Origin: Topomyia yanbarensis
Taxonomy: Eukaryota > Arthropoda > Insecta > Diptera > Culicidae
Assembly: GCF_030247195.1 (NCBI RefSeq)
Contig: NC_080672.1
Location: 396,817,037-396,881,036 of the forward strand
Direction: 5' to 3'
Length of the DNA: 64,000 nucleotides
Shown here: positions 44,601 to 53,190 of the stretch, piece by piece
How positions within the stretch are numbered: the first letter of the stretch is position 1
How the letters are laid out: the number at the start of each line of letters is the position of its first letter
Position numbers and translations under genes: made by a program
The notes under the pieces: generated by a model
Database searches by the model: none
Told to the model about the DNA's origin: nothing
The model's input: the letters and a program-made list of their open reading frames with translations, nothing else

Positions 44601-44845
44601 ACTTACCTCGCTCAGAAACTTCATCTCCAGCTGCCAGGCCGACTGGTGTCTGGCGTGGACCATTCTGTAGTTGATGTCAAACGGAGCCAAGGCCGTCACC
44701 AAATTAGGCTTCATGTTGCGCCGGTACCGATCGGACAGGGTGATCGACAGCGGAGTCCGGACCGAATCGCAACCCTTCTCCGAACCGATCCAGTGGTTAT
44801 GACCCAACACGAAACCCGGCTCCTGCGTTCCGGAGGCGTCTAGCA
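14408..44845 (-). CDS. NRF-6-like multi-pass membrane O-acyltransferase gene (nine exons, 5' end missing)
   Basis: Nine minus-strand exons join in phase: 44845-44607, 44477-44284, 24956-24606, 24425-24150, 23550-23305, 22891-22666, 22570-22396, 14895-14753 and 14605-14408. Every junction has AG/GT borders, and the joined frame is open for 682 residues to a TGA at 14408-14410. Residues 1-130 form most of an NRF domain (Cys-containing, extracytoplasmic). Residues 140-160 form a membrane helix, 165-240 a polar Ser/Asn-rich linker, and 258-650 an Acyltransferase-3 domain with about ten hydrophobic segments. Key family signatures are the His in [10 protein letters not shown] (about residue 273), [36 protein letters not shown] and [10 protein letters not shown]. 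The family is known from C. elegans nrf-6 and the large insect paralogue set, and is thought to acylate lipids or secreted substrates; the actual substrate here is unknown. The first codon is split (TG only), so at least one upstream exon is missing. Identification is confident at family level; the paralogue is not named. Confidence 0.93.
14753..14895 (-). CDS. Acyltransferase exon H: FLS...[10 protein letters not shown] motif
   Basis: The acceptor is CCCAAACAG at 14896-14904 and the donor GTAAGT at 14747-14752. The exon reads [16 protein letters not shown], then [18 protein letters not shown], then [13 protein letters not shown]. The vn.fLS...f.plsrLTY..YLvhP pattern marks the last third of Acyltransferase-3 domains. 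The usual PLS is IHI(N) and the usual H before P is N here, which are modest departures. It ends in phase 0. Confidence 0.93.
15197..16475. repeat. 1.25-kb perfect hexamer array (TATCTC)n, about 209 copies
   Basis: 15198-16450 is a pure TATCTC repeat with no error seen. A short diverged end (TGCATCTGTATCTGTATC) follows at 16451-16475. It lies in the 7.5-kb intron between acyltransferase exons G and H, so the pre-mRNA carries GAGATA repeats. Apparent Ile-Ser, Leu-Ser and Ile-Glu proteins are artefacts of a period divisible by three. Confidence 0.98.
16476..17080. other. Unique-looking AT-rich intron sequence
   Basis: Separates the two arrays. Short variants of ATTTACG(G/A)TTTACG at 17000-17060 hint at a small decayed tandem repeat. 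No gene seen. Confidence 0.5.
17081..17383. repeat. Decayed left flank of the TTTTCTTG array
   Basis: T-rich sequence of imperfect TTTTTCTG, TTTCCTG and TTTTCTTG units that grades into the perfect array. It looks like the older edge of the same tandem repeat. Confidence 0.7.
17384..20502. repeat. 3.1-kb octamer array (TTTTCTTG)n, about 385 copies
   Basis: Almost perfect. Isolated variants are visible near 17525, 18407, 18518, 18593-18602 and 20089, and a single-base contraction near 18909 shifts the register. The right end decays from about 20340. The 8-bp unit encodes an eight-residue cycle (FLFSCFLV) open in all three plus frames and a Lys/Arg/Gln-rich cycle on the minus strand, giving false proteins up to 1240 residues. 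On the pre-mRNA of the acyltransferase gene it reads CAAGAAAA. Confidence 0.98.
20503..22310. repeat. Decayed T-rich right flank of the octamer array, interrupted by an inserted repeat
   Basis: About 1.5 kb of diverged TTTTTCTG-like units. From 21787 to 22080 it is broken by a block with TATATTTCTCCTTAGTGGAG and GAGACGAAGTCGAAGCGC. A related block lies at 43395-43600, so this is a dispersed element that landed in the old array. The exon G donor follows at 22395. Confidence 0.75.
22396..22570 (-). CDS. Acyltransferase exon G: two membrane helices
   Basis: The acceptor is TATTTTCAG at 22571-22579 and the donor GTGAGT at 22390-22395. The exon reads [18 protein letters not shown], a short basic loop, then a long hydrophobic helix containing [17 protein letters not shown] and the end ANATGYS. 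It finishes with one base (A) of a codon that exon H completes to Asn. Intron F/G is only 95 bp. The intron after it, G/H, is 7.5 kb and carries both large microsatellite arrays. Confidence 0.92.
22666..22891 (-). CDS. Acyltransferase exon F: two to three membrane helices, [14 protein letters not shown]
   Basis: The acceptor is GTACTCTTCAG at 22892-22902 and the donor GTAGGT at 22660-22665. The exon encodes [16 protein letters not shown] and a membrane helix, then a luminal stretch with [19 protein letters not shown], then [18 protein letters not shown]. The R..PY..G...G.L motif is a standard Acyltransferase-3 signature. It ends in phase 0 after FTK. Intron E/F is 413 bp. Confidence 0.94.
23305..23550 (-). 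CDS. Acyltransferase exon E: RLSPLY helix and [13 protein letters not shown] motif
   Basis: The acceptor is CAATTTCAG at 23551-23559 and the donor GTTCGT. The exon carries [16 protein letters not shown], a luminal loop with paired cysteines ([11 protein letters not shown]), [13 protein letters not shown], and [20 protein letters not shown]. The C..W.W.L..EMQ.Y pattern is strongly conserved in insect NRF-6-like proteins. The end phase leaves a split Arg completed in exon F. Intron D/E is 599 bp and holds nothing recognised beyond AT-rich sequence. Confidence 0.94.
24150..24425 (-). CDS. Acyltransferase exon D: catalytic-His helix and [12 protein letters not shown] motif
   Basis: The acceptor is CGCTCTAG at 24426-24433 and the donor GTATTT. 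The exon reads [18 protein letters not shown], placing the conserved His of Acyltransferase-3 proteins at about residue 273. [13 protein letters not shown] and then [16 protein letters not shown] follow, the hallmark second helix of the NRF-6 group. The exon ends MVIQRYL with a split Arg (AG), which exon E completes as RYLRLSP. Intron C/D is 180 bp. Confidence 0.95.
24606..24956 (-). CDS. Acyltransferase exon C: rest of first helix, polar linker, entry to acyltransferase domain
   Basis: The acceptor is TTACCAACAG and the donor GTAAAT at 24600-24605. The exon opens with a hydrophobic helix ([15 protein letters not shown]). A linker of about 75 residues rich in Ser, Asn, Pro and Asp follows, probably variable in sequence and cytoplasmic by family topology. 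It ends with [14 protein letters not shown] and LPVICGIK; the F....N...L and the I.G.(R/K)SIS context are standard just before the first acyltransferase helix. The last codon (AA) is completed by G in exon D, giving the Lys of GIKSISCF. Read-through of the donor would hit an in-frame TAA at once, which fixes this exon end. Confidence 0.92.
26088..26524 (-). repeat. 3' LTR of the BEL/Pao element
   Basis: 437 bp, no difference seen from the partner LTR at 33112-33548. Contains an AATAAA on the minus strand near 26323-26332 that could serve as poly(A) signal. Confidence 0.95.
27130..28418 (-). pseudogene. BEL/Pao integrase with a lost catalytic Asp
   Basis: The zinc-binding part lies at 28418-28107 ([28 protein letters not shown]). 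A frameshift near 28110-28198 leads to the core and C-terminus (28198-27161). The core shows [10 protein letters not shown] (first Asp) and [13 protein letters not shown] (Glu). The middle block reads [12 protein letters not shown] where the family has SDNG, so the second catalytic Asp is Tyr. The C-terminus matches DUF5641 ([23 protein letters not shown]). Confidence 0.93.
28584..29702 (-). pseudogene. BEL/Pao RNase H (Pao A17 region)
   Basis: 372-residue open frame with [20 protein letters not shown], the RT-RNase H connection, then [33 protein letters not shown], and [13 protein letters not shown]. These are the RNase H acidic-residue blocks. The first block has CGAS where relatives have CDAS, so one catalytic Asp appears lost. 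The frame stops before the integrase. Confidence 0.9.
29365..30120 (-). pseudogene. BEL/Pao reverse transcriptase core
   Basis: 251-residue open frame in another register. It contains [15 protein letters not shown] (first catalytic Asp), [19 protein letters not shown], and [11 protein letters not shown] (YVDD active site). [14 protein letters not shown] and LGITWEP follow. It ends by a frameshift near 29370-29530 into the RNase H frame. Confidence 0.92.
29987..31237 (-). pseudogene. BEL/Pao protease and N-terminal reverse transcriptase
   Basis: 416-residue open frame. Residues 70-90 hold [14 protein letters not shown], the place of the aspartic protease active site (family form D-[ST]-G-[AS]); here DCA replaces DSG, which should damage it. 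The later part has [20 protein letters not shown] and [12 protein letters not shown], the start of the reverse transcriptase. It ends in a frameshift between 29990 and 30120. Confidence 0.9.
31186..32344 (-). pseudogene. BEL/Pao gag, frameshifted
   Basis: The start is [14 protein letters not shown] at 32344. A frame change near 32060 leads to the capsid-like part, with [20 protein letters not shown] and [13 protein letters not shown], typical of DUF1759. A second change near 31380 leads to [13 protein letters not shown] and CLNCF, a zinc-knuckle region. The blocks lie in three frames. Gag would form the particle and bind RNA. Confidence 0.9.
33092..33108 (-). promoter_or_regulatory. Candidate primer-binding site of the BEL/Pao element
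   Basis: TGGTGCCGTGACCAGGA begins three bases inside the 5' LTR on the minus strand, where a tRNA primer site is expected. This phrase is common after mosquito BEL LTRs; the cognate tRNA was not determined. Confidence 0.55.
33112..33548 (-). repeat. 5' LTR of the BEL/Pao element
   Basis: 437 bp, TGT at 33548 end and ACA at 33112 on the minus strand. It precedes the leader and Gag. Confidence 0.95.
33660..34870. repeat. Imperfect palindromic element, about 60-bp or longer inverted ends
   Basis: The stretch at 33743-33800 (CCTTGATTTATAGTAAAAAA, GGGACTTTCGGCACTAAA) is the complement of 34715-34790 (AGTGCAGAAAGTCCC, GCTATAAATCAAG). A smaller inverted pair lies inside (34044-34062 with 34118-34136, core CCATGATC). 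The outer limits are uncertain. Likely a MITE. Confidence 0.65.
35200..36700. repeat. Palindromic element, split by a TA-type element
   Basis: The left arm (about 35241-35440) includes CACGATTTGCGG, AACTGCCATT, GACCGATTCATTTCA and CACATTCTATGTTAAAAA. The right arm carries the complement in two pieces: 35515-35604 and, after an insertion, 36547-36640. The break falls between CAAGTA and GTTTTTAATGGCAG. The arms pair continuously only if 35605-36546 is removed, which dates the insertion after the palindrome. Confidence 0.75.
35605..36546. mobile_element. TIR element with GGGGTGACTTTGATC motifs, nested in the palindrome
   Basis: The ends are GTAAACCGGGGGAC and the complement of GTCACCCCGGTTAAC. 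The left end continues with three near-direct copies of GGGGTGACTTTGATCATC. No transposase frame is visible in 940 bp. The subterminal motif resembles those of the elements at 25178-33615 and 57625-58987. Confidence 0.7.
37397..38152 (+). pseudogene. LINE endonuclease fragment
   Basis: [18 protein letters not shown] begins mid-domain. [34 protein letters not shown] and [15 protein letters not shown] follow, and then a [10 protein letters not shown] end. These are the GG(V), GDFN-like and LDL blocks of apurinic endonucleases. GDYN keeps the catalytic Asp. The N-terminal third with its E and N residues is absent. The frame ends at 38152 where unrelated DNA begins. Confidence 0.9.
38153..38700. 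other. Unidentified insertion of about 550 bp inside the LINE ORF
   Basis: The LINE reading frame stops at 38152 and resumes near 38710. Between them lies sequence with several GACCGT(T/C)ATT(T/A)CATT phrases and paired blocks ending in CTCTCTCAC. No TIR or duplication edge could be fixed. Confidence 0.5.
38714..40482 (+). pseudogene. LINE reverse transcriptase, one frameshift
   Basis: The first frame (38714-39430) has [40 protein letters not shown] and VFKKGDKQ. It shifts near 39370-39415 into a second frame (39415-40482). That frame holds [56 protein letters not shown] and [12 protein letters not shown] (YADD active site). The C-terminal part is [20 protein letters not shown] and [13 protein letters not shown]. 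One frameshift is all that breaks this domain, so the copy is fairly young. Confidence 0.93.
41237..44250. other. Intron sequence without recognised genes; one dispersed repeat
   Basis: 43395-43600 contains CTGTTACTAATTTTGCGACA, GAGACGAAGTCGAAACG and inverted GTTTTCTCC/GGAGAAA blocks ending in AAGGAGAAATATAG. It matches the insertion at 21787-22080. The rest shows only short frames without motifs. Confidence 0.55.
44284..44477 (-). CDS. Acyltransferase exon B: NRF domain end and start of first membrane helix
   Basis: The acceptor is CGCTAG at 44478-44483 and the donor GTAAGT at 44278-44283. The exon reads [18 protein letters not shown], a typical NRF-domain ending with the LC.P.SC pair, and finishes in [10 protein letters not shown] with a split codon (TG). 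That codon is completed by C from exon C, 19.3 kb away, so the first transmembrane helix ([18 protein letters not shown]) is encoded on both sides of the giant intron. Intron A/B is 129 bp. Phase and hydrophobicity across the junction both support the join. Confidence 0.92.
44607..44845 (-). CDS. Acyltransferase exon A: NRF domain, first part visible
   Basis: The exon is bordered by an acceptor (pyrimidine run then CAACAG, 44846-44850) and a GTAAGT donor (44601-44606). It reads [23 protein letters not shown], then a run ending in [10 protein letters not shown]. The DASG..P.G...GN..W.G....C pattern is the core of the NRF domain (SM00703 type), which normally sits outside the cytoplasm ahead of the acyltransferase. 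The first two bases (TG) complete a codon begun upstream; an A would give the Met usual before LDASG. The upstream exon with the signal peptide and the first NRF cysteine was sought up to 64000 and not recognised. Confidence 0.92.
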
Positions 44846-47800
44846 CTGTTGGCGAAGGAAATCAGAATGGGGACAAAATGAAAACATGTTTGTGTCACAT
44901 GAATGATATAAATAAATAAATCTTAATCGTAGCATTTGCGAAGGGAGTTGCACCATTTCCTCGAAAGCATCGCCTGAAAAAAAATAATGCCAAGAGATCA
45001 CATGGCATTGAACGAACCACTCTCAGGCTGTCAAGTTGCGAAAAACCCAAAAAAACAGGCACGATTCATCCAATCGACTTGTGGTTGGTGCAAACTATGA
45101 ACCGACGAATCAGCATCCACATCAACCGCATGATTGAATTTGTGGTCGCCCGCACCGTCAAAGTTTCGTCATTCACACAATTAAACAGTTTTGCCGCGAA
45201 TGGAGTCGATTAAACCGAGATTTGCATGGACAGGGTGGAAAGATAAAATCATCTTGCAAAATTTTCGCCATTTTTGAAGGATTGTTAACGCTATCAAAAA
45301 TTGATACAGGTTCAAACACCCGCGGGCTATGGTTCGAAGGTGAATTACAAATGTACAGGTTTAAATTCGAACAAGTTACCACATCAACGACGAATGGCTG
45401 CCCTTCGATTTGTGAAGTTCAGCCGACCTGAAAACAAGTTTGGACAAAGTTCAACTTAGTGTCGTAAGCGGTTTATGTGATTAGTAAATGCGAATAAATT
45501 TGAACTTTGAATCAATTCGATGTTCCACAAATCATCCTACCTTCAATGGATGTCGGATGAATTTTCGTTTTATTGGAGATGACAGATCTCTGAAACACGT
45601 GGGCCACCATCCCCCTTAAAAATATTTTTGATATGACTACCATGACCCGGAAACGGCATGGTCAATGTTTAATGAATCTGTACAACGGGTGGTGCAAACA
45701 AGCGCCATAGAATAGACTATTATTCAATTCTGTATTCAACACAATCATTTTCCCCTTCCCCAATACACCGTCCAAACAACGCGGAAAGCGAAAGCCCATT
45801 AGCGTCGTTTAGTGCGGTTCTACTCGTACACCGACCGTCTCGTGTCGAAAATCCGTCTCAAATTCTTCCAACATTCCGTTATCATGTCATCGGCGCGGTA
45901 TTCATATACGGTTAGTTCCCACTGTAAAATTTGAATTTCAAATGCCGTTAGGAACCTTCACACCACCGATCGCGGCGTTGACCCTTCGTAGGGCTACTCA
46001 GGTAGTCTGTTGGGATCATCTAGTCTGGTCACTTTCTATTTTTTCCCCGTTTCGGGTTCGGATTTCATCACTGTGCTGATCACGGCCGATGGTTGGTGGG
46101 GTTCTAGACCGTTTGCACTGCGTGGATATTATTGTTGTAACGTTTAACTCGTTTAACCTGTTAAGCCGAAAAGAGTGTTTTGGTTGCACCAATTCTCGTT
46201 TTCAAAACAACACGCATTTTAATTCATTGAATTGAAATTCCCCAGCCAGATAGTTGTGAACTGATGTTTGTTGTTTTTTCTTTCACTCCCAGGCGGAGGC
46301 TCGGTTGGCCGCGATGTGTCATGATGTTTTTTGGTAAATTCAAGGCCTCCGCGGTGCGTTTTATCAGTTGCGATTGGGGAAAGGGTAGATGGAAAGAGAG
46401 CAGAAACGTGTTTCAAAGGTTTCAAAGTATCTTGCATTGGTGGAGATGTCAGAGTCTAACGATATCGTCCGGGCTTCGAATTTGTCTTATGTAATAGCGA
46501 AATTATAGATGCTTTCTGTGAAAACGTTGGTCTTTGATCCGACAATTTAACCCTTAAAGGCGCAAAGCAATTTTTTTGAAATTTTCTGAAAATTGTCTCA
46601 CAATATTTATACGGTACTATGATAATTTTGAGATGGTTTTCGCAATGTGGTTTTAAAACAACATTGCGCATTTAAGGGTTAATTATGTAGTTGCTTTTCA
46701 ATATTGATAAACGTGGAACCGGACGTTGAGCTGGTTCGATTTGCGTTGAATGTTTACATTTGTTTCCCCGTAAGTGTGATTTTCAAGATATTGCAATATT
46801 TCATGTGAGTATTTCAATTTTTGTTTATGGAATATTGAAGTTTTTTTTTAATTTAAAAATAAATGTTCAGCAAACTTTTCTCTCACATATATACGTTAAA
46901 TTTCAAGTTAAAATTTAAATGAAGAAAGTTTCTGATTTATTGGAATTGTATTGAGCTGTTTTAGTTAATTGTTTTGTGTCCAGCTAAAAAACGTATTTAA
47001 CATGCCAACAAAGTGCAGGCCCGTAGCCAGGATTTTGTTTCGGGAGGGGCTTTAAAATTATTGCATAAATCTTTAATTCTGATCTGATAAAATTTTGAGA
47101 AGTTCATTATGAAAACAATTCCAAATGTAAGACATTAGAAAAACATTGATTTGTATTATTTACTTACAAGTTATTCTCGTTACAACAATGGACATTCAAG
47201 AGTTCAAAGTATTCATATGCTAACCGAATATAACAATCATTGAAAGAGCTAGAAAATGCAAGGTATGCCAAACTACACGTTTTCAAGGTGTAGAAGACGC
47301 TAAATCGAAATGGGCAGAAAAATATTCAGCCTTATACTTATGACACACATGTGATACCAAAATCACTGTACACCATGAAATCATATGTGTGTCACCCAGA
47401 ATCACGGTGGTATCACGCAAGCATCATGATACAACATTGATTTCGGTACCATGGCACCCATCCGTTGTACTGCCTCAAAATACAACCAATGGAAATGCCA
47501 CCAGCGCTATTTCCAGGCAGTGGTGAACTCTAGAGCTTTTACTTTCCATTAATTTGACGTTTGAAGAATATTGTTTTGAAAAAAGTTTCCTTCGTGTTTT
47601 GAACTGATCACATATAAATAGTTCCGGCCAGATTCGATTACTCGTAGAGTTCAGAAAGATGTCGTTTTTGATAATCGAATAATCCGGTTAATTGAATAAA
47701 AAAAGTTTCGTCTTGAAAAATATGCATTATATGGTGAAAAAATTCTCCCTATGGTACATGCATTTATGTTTGACTTATACAATTTTTTTTGTCAAACCGT

Positions 47801-50640
47801 TTTGATAAGTGAAACCCATAACGTTCTCTTTACATTTTTTAAGTGGAATTATATATGTATGCATCGATTGTTGGTCTAATAATCAAATTTAAGACCAAAG
47901 AGTTTATATAAGTAAAGAAAAAAATTGGTTTTCAAGCAAAATTTTGCATCTATGTGCGCTATTGAGAAATAAATAAAAGTTTTCAAAGTTCCAGAGTATT
48001 TTTTTTAATAATTTTTATGAAATAATACTATAGTGGAGATAGCACCTGATTTTGTCCGACGTCCATTTTTCCGAACCCAGATTTGTCGGCTATTAGCCCG
48101 ATTTTACAAAGCCTTTTGTAATCAACATATGATGTTTTTAAAAGATCGCATATTTTTTAAAAGTAATGTGATAAAGCACTGATGGTTGAATTTCAATGTG
48201 TTTATTGGTGGTTTATTATGGTTGTGGCTCAACAAACATCATATATGTTCCGATTTTTCAGGCTGAAAATATTCTCCCATATATATTTTAACATTCATAT
48301 ACGAAAGCTAGTTGGCGGTACAGGAAAGTTGGTGGAGCCCTATGGAGCTGGCTGCACTACGTTTTGTGTTGTAGAAGTTGCGGGCGATTCTTAGGTGGGG
48401 GGGGGGGTTAGGGTTTCAGCGCGAAAAAATCATTTTTTCTTGCGAATTGTTTTAGAACTTTGTGTAAAGCAAATTGATCCAAACTTTTGGACATTATAGT
48501 ATATCATTTCATTAACAAGCACTTCTGGAAAGGTAAACACCTGGCATCATTTTGTCAATAATGATTTTATGCGTGGCTAAATATTTTTCAAGCTACATCG
48601 AATAAAACGGAGACACTTTTTCGATGTTTTTAAACTGTGAGGGTACGATAGTTCACTATATTCGAGGTGAAATAAAACAATATACACGTCTAGAAAATCT
48701 GCGGTTCTACTTTTAATTGAAGAGTATGAATACTGCAGATTATTTAAAAATCAATAACTAATAAATCCTTTTCCTTCTATTTTTCGATCATGTTTTTTCG
48801 GTTATCTACTTCAACAGCACCTTAAATTATTATATTGTTAACTCACGCGAAATATCATACGCGCTTTCATTGATGACAAGCACTTTCCTTTCACATGAGC
48901 TCGTAATGTTTTGAGCAGAACCTTGAGTTGTTTAGAGGCTGATCGATACTGGCGCCATCTTGAACAAATGCAATTACGTTCTTTATGGATGAATTTCGCG
49001 CTAAATCGTTTTCGGAGTTGACAGCACCCTCTCAGTTTTTAATGAAACTTTTTGTACATGAAGACTTTGTCACAAAAAGCCACTTTGCATATTTTGGTTT
49101 TTCAAAAATGTTCTAGACTGTCTTTTGAAAAAATATTGAAAAACTTCTTCATCGAATCCTACACTGGAAAAAACGATTTTAAAAATTTAAAGTCGATTTA
49201 CTAAAAAAAAACCCTATTTTTGATTTGGATGAAATTTTGCTCCAAGATAGGTGATTATGTTCCCCATCTACCGTCAACAATTCAAGTTAGGCACTTTCAA
49301 GGAAAAAGAGTTATTTGAAAAAAAATTCCTTTTCCAAACTGATTTTTTTCCCCAGTGTGTTTTTATCGAACCAATGAAAGTCATAACCCTCTCAGAATCC
49401 AATAAAAACTCAGTTTGTTTGTTGTCTGGATGGAACTTGATCACTTATCGATGCAAAAATTTTCATTTGCGCGAACCTTCTGACTGCAAATTTTCTTATA
49501 ACCATCGGATCGATCTGAAACATATCTCAGAAATTGGAAAGCGATATAAATTACTACAAGCAACGGCGTAGTCAAGAGGAGGCTTTGGGGCTAACCCCAT
49601 CGACCCATCACTCCCTCCCGCAACTCAAAAAAAATAATTGGGTTGAAGAGGAAAATGTATTTAGGCTGGTTAATTTAATTCAATACTACAATAATAATTA
49701 TCTGATCAGTACATTGATAACCCGTTGTTTTAAGCATCATGAGAATTTTTGAAAATTTGTGGGAATGGAATCCTGATCTGTAACTGATCTATTGGTCTTG
49801 ATCTCACAGTTGTTCAATCACATAAATGTTAAATACCTGCATGACAACATTTCAACAGAAACTCATCCCAGAATTCTACAATCAATCATAATCCTCAGAT
49901 TTCTTATCATGTTGAGCTCACTTGTGAACGCATGTACTGTATGTAATATGGATTGTTGATTTTTTTAATAGGACGCGAAGTTGGAATTGGTTTAATGTCT
50001 ATGCTCATCGAAAAATTGCATAACTTTCAACATTTGCTGAAAATATTTATATTTTGGGAATACATCGAGTTTTCGAAAGTAGAGGCACATTTATGAAAAA
50101 TAGCGTTTTCCGTTCGACTCTAGCAGGTTCTGATCGTTTTTTGTTAGTGTTTGGTTTTTGTTGCATTACTAATTACATAAATATGTAAAATAAATGTTCG
50201 AAAACAGTAATTTAATGTCAAGATAATTTCGAAACCGTCAATTTCGGAGGTTTAGTATCTTCGATGAATTTTATAAACGTTAAACAGCACATTATCTGAA
50301 AAAAATAATGTTGGCGTTATATTCTTCAAAAAGTATTTAGGGAGAATTTACTTTTCAAATAAATTCAGTTCGAGAATTAATGTCTTCAGCAAAATCTTCG
50401 AGACTGCTATTATAAACCACTTTGTTGAAGACATGAAGGCTCCATGTTTTCAGGATATCAAAATATGTTAGGCTATTTGTATATACCTTAAAAATAAATT
50501 ATTATGATTGTACTCTTTATGATAAATCTTTTTTTACTGTTTACAAACAATAACATTTACATTTGCCCAAAGTTTGAGATTGTAAAGCTCACAATAGAAA
50601 GTTATTTTATGAAAAGGAATAGAATTAAGAACATTTCATG
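44846..50640. other. Gene-poor sequence upstream of the visible acyltransferase exons
   Basis: No exon with NRF N-terminal features could be supported. Dispersed repeats recur: the G-run plus GGTTTCAGCGC phrase at 48396-48430 repeats 34905-35185, and a CACATGTGTGTC-type hairpin at 47340-47400 resembles 55000-55080. GC-richer stretches at 45560-46440 could hold a promoter or 5' exon, but nothing shows it. Confidence 0.5.
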
Positions 50641-50762
50641 TGGTGGGCGTAGCGTAGTTGGTAAATCGATTGCACATAGGGTTAGAAATTTTTCTTAAGA
50701 GATTTTTCTAACCCGAAGAGGCGAATGACCTTAAGGTTAAAACCTCTATAATTGAAAAAAAA
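50641..50762 (+). mobile_element. Feilai-like SINE copy with its B box deleted
   Basis: GTGGGCGTAGCGTAGTTGGT is followed by AAATCGATTGC, then directly by ACATAGGGTTAGAAA. Relative to the copy at 7148 it lacks 39 bp including the B box GGTTCGAGTCC, with a GC shared at both deletion edges. The body and A-tail are otherwise intact. Flanking AACATTTC at about 50629 and 50763 is a likely 8-bp target duplication. Confidence 0.9.
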
Positions 50763-52129
50763 ACATTTCGTAAATATCATTTTGTTGCTCGATGTACTCC
50801 TTTCGCGTAGTATTCATGCCTTCAATAAAGTTGTTTTAAACGATAATCTCAACAAATTCGCTGAAGACACGAACTCTGTTACAATTTGTTGAAAAATATT
50901 TTTTTCCTTCATTTTATAACTTAAAAAATAACGGTTCCGGAATTATTCTATTTGGACAGTAAGTTAAATTTTCACCAATCCCCCCACCAAACCGAATTAC
51001 TGACTACGACGCTGATTCCAAGTTAGTAGAAACAAAGTCGCTCTACACTCGTCCACAGGAAATTTCTTCAAATACTGCCTATCTATTATAATACATTGAA
51101 GACCCGATTTGATTAGCCCCCGATTTTGTCAGCCTAATATGAAAATATGTTTGATGGGCTCTAGCAGACGAACAAGGCTGAATTCTTAAAGATGCAATTT
51201 TTTTGTGTGTTAACCATCCTATCTCCCACTAGCTGGTAGTGATTTACAGAAAAAATATGTTTGCATGTATTTAAATATATTCGTGCAAATAGCTTGGTTC
51301 ATGGATTTAGGTGGTTGTTAGCTCGATGACCCATTTCGTGTACAGCGCCAGACATGTTCCGAGGTCATCGTTCTATCCACCAGCCCCGCCTTAATATAAT
51401 GTTTTGTATCCATTGGATTTTAACATTACAGTAAAACTTCCGATTCCTTTCCGGAAGGAAGAATCGACGCGTATTTAGTGTATTTAAGTATATATGTATC
51501 ATTAATGATAAATTCACTTACTGAAAAGATCTTCCATACTTAACCTTTCGGCGAATGCGTTGAATTGTATGACATTAGTAGAACACATTTAGAAACTTAT
51601 TTCTCAGCTCGACTATTATTATAAAAAAAAATCCCTAATTCTATAATCAACTAAGACTGTCTGATGATTCTAGTGCAGAAGCTAATTATGTGACCATCAA
51701 GAATACGTCAGACAACCTTAATTGACTCCCTCGACACCAGTTTGGCGTCACCAAGCCGTAACGTGGGTGGTGTTGTGAGAGCTGTCGAAAAGGAGTTGAG
51801 AACAGTTTGAAACAACATCTGATGTTGTTCCAAATGTATATGATCGAGACACTATGTCTTGGATCTGCCATCGAGCCTAGTTTGCATACCGTACTTAACT
51901 AGACTCACTGTTCTCCGTTCACCAACCTGAATTCATAAAGCTGCAAATATGCAAAAATAAAAAAAAAGATTTTTTTCAAAATTCAAATTTACGCTTGACG
52001 ACCCCTTTTTTACATGAAATATTCAGAAATAGTTATCAGACTACCCTTACCTTTTTGTTTATTAAAAATAAAGAAAACAATATGTCACCATTTAGTCAAT
52101 ATCCCTATTTTTGTAAGCTTAAAATACAC
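50763..52129. other. Noncoding sequence with a dispersed repeat
   Basis: 50990-51180 is an inverted relative of 4200-4870 (shared CCCGATTT, TAGCCCCC, TTTGATGGGC and CTGAATTC phrases). The rest is AT-rich with no gene. Confidence 0.55.
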
Positions 52130-53190
52130 CATGGGACAAACACGTTAACGTACAAATACTTGATCCCTTCGCAGCCATCCACGGCACTTACACCCGCGAT
52201 CTCGCAAACATGATAACATCCCGGTGATAACGTCTCAGTGCTTATAAATATTCAAACGCGGTCTCAATCGTGAACCTAAAAACTCTCGCGCTCGCACGAT
52301 CATGAATTGATCACTTCCGGATGTTTTTATCCTTGATATCAGCAGACTAGGTCCATGCCTTCAATTGGACCAATTAAAAAAGATAGCTTTCGTATCCACT
52401 GGACACCGCGTTACTTGGCGAATTCTAGTGATGTGGCGTAACTTACTCCCTGTCAGAATGTGAATTGTACACCAAAAACTATCAGAATGAAGGTCCGCGT
52501 GACCATCCGAAAACGCACGCGTACATAGGAATGGCCACGCGGTTACAAAAACCAGTTTTGTACACGCGAAGTCACATGCACGCGAGCCTACGCGACAAAC
52601 ACGTTAACATACGAACGCTTAAGCTCTTCGCGATTAACAACGCACACCTACGCCCGCGATCATGCAAACTTGATATCACCCCGGTAATAAGATGAACGTT
52701 TTAGCACTTACGAAGTTTCAAACGCGAACCTACAAACGTCCGTCGCGATCACGTCCGGAAACCATTACCCTCTATCCTAATAACTTAGGTTCATACATTC
52801 AGTAGGACCAATCAAAAAAATAAAGCTCATATCCACTAGACAACACGTTCCATGGCGACATGTCCGGGAACTCTAGTAATATGGAAGATCTCATTTTCTT
52901 ACAACATCTGAGCCGTAGACCAAAAATAAAGTATTAAATTCACAGTCCGCGCGCGATTATTCAAGAACACACGCGAATATGCCAAAGGCACACGGTTATA
53001 AAATAAAATTTATACACGCAAAGTTACATACACGTTAGCACACGTGACATAAAAAGGCACACGCGATCGAACACGTTAACGTACAAATGCTCGAGCCCTT
53101 CGCGATGATACACGCGATCGCGAGTACCTACGCCCGCACATACCTGAACCGTACAATGAACATCACATTCAGAATCACGGCCTGCTGTAA
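52130..53190. repeat. CACGCG-rich tandem repeat, unit about 465 bp, about 2.3 copies
   Basis: The phrase ACACGTTAACGTACAAATRC, then CCCTTCGCG and CTACGCCCGC, recurs at about 52139, 52602 and 53072 (spacing about 463 and 470). A second set (ATCCACTRGACA, AATTCTAGTGAT/AACTCTAGTAAT, ACACGCGAA) recurs in step. The copies are 75-85% alike by eye. Many CACGCG and CGATCG words make it unusually CpG-rich for this window. Confidence 0.8.
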
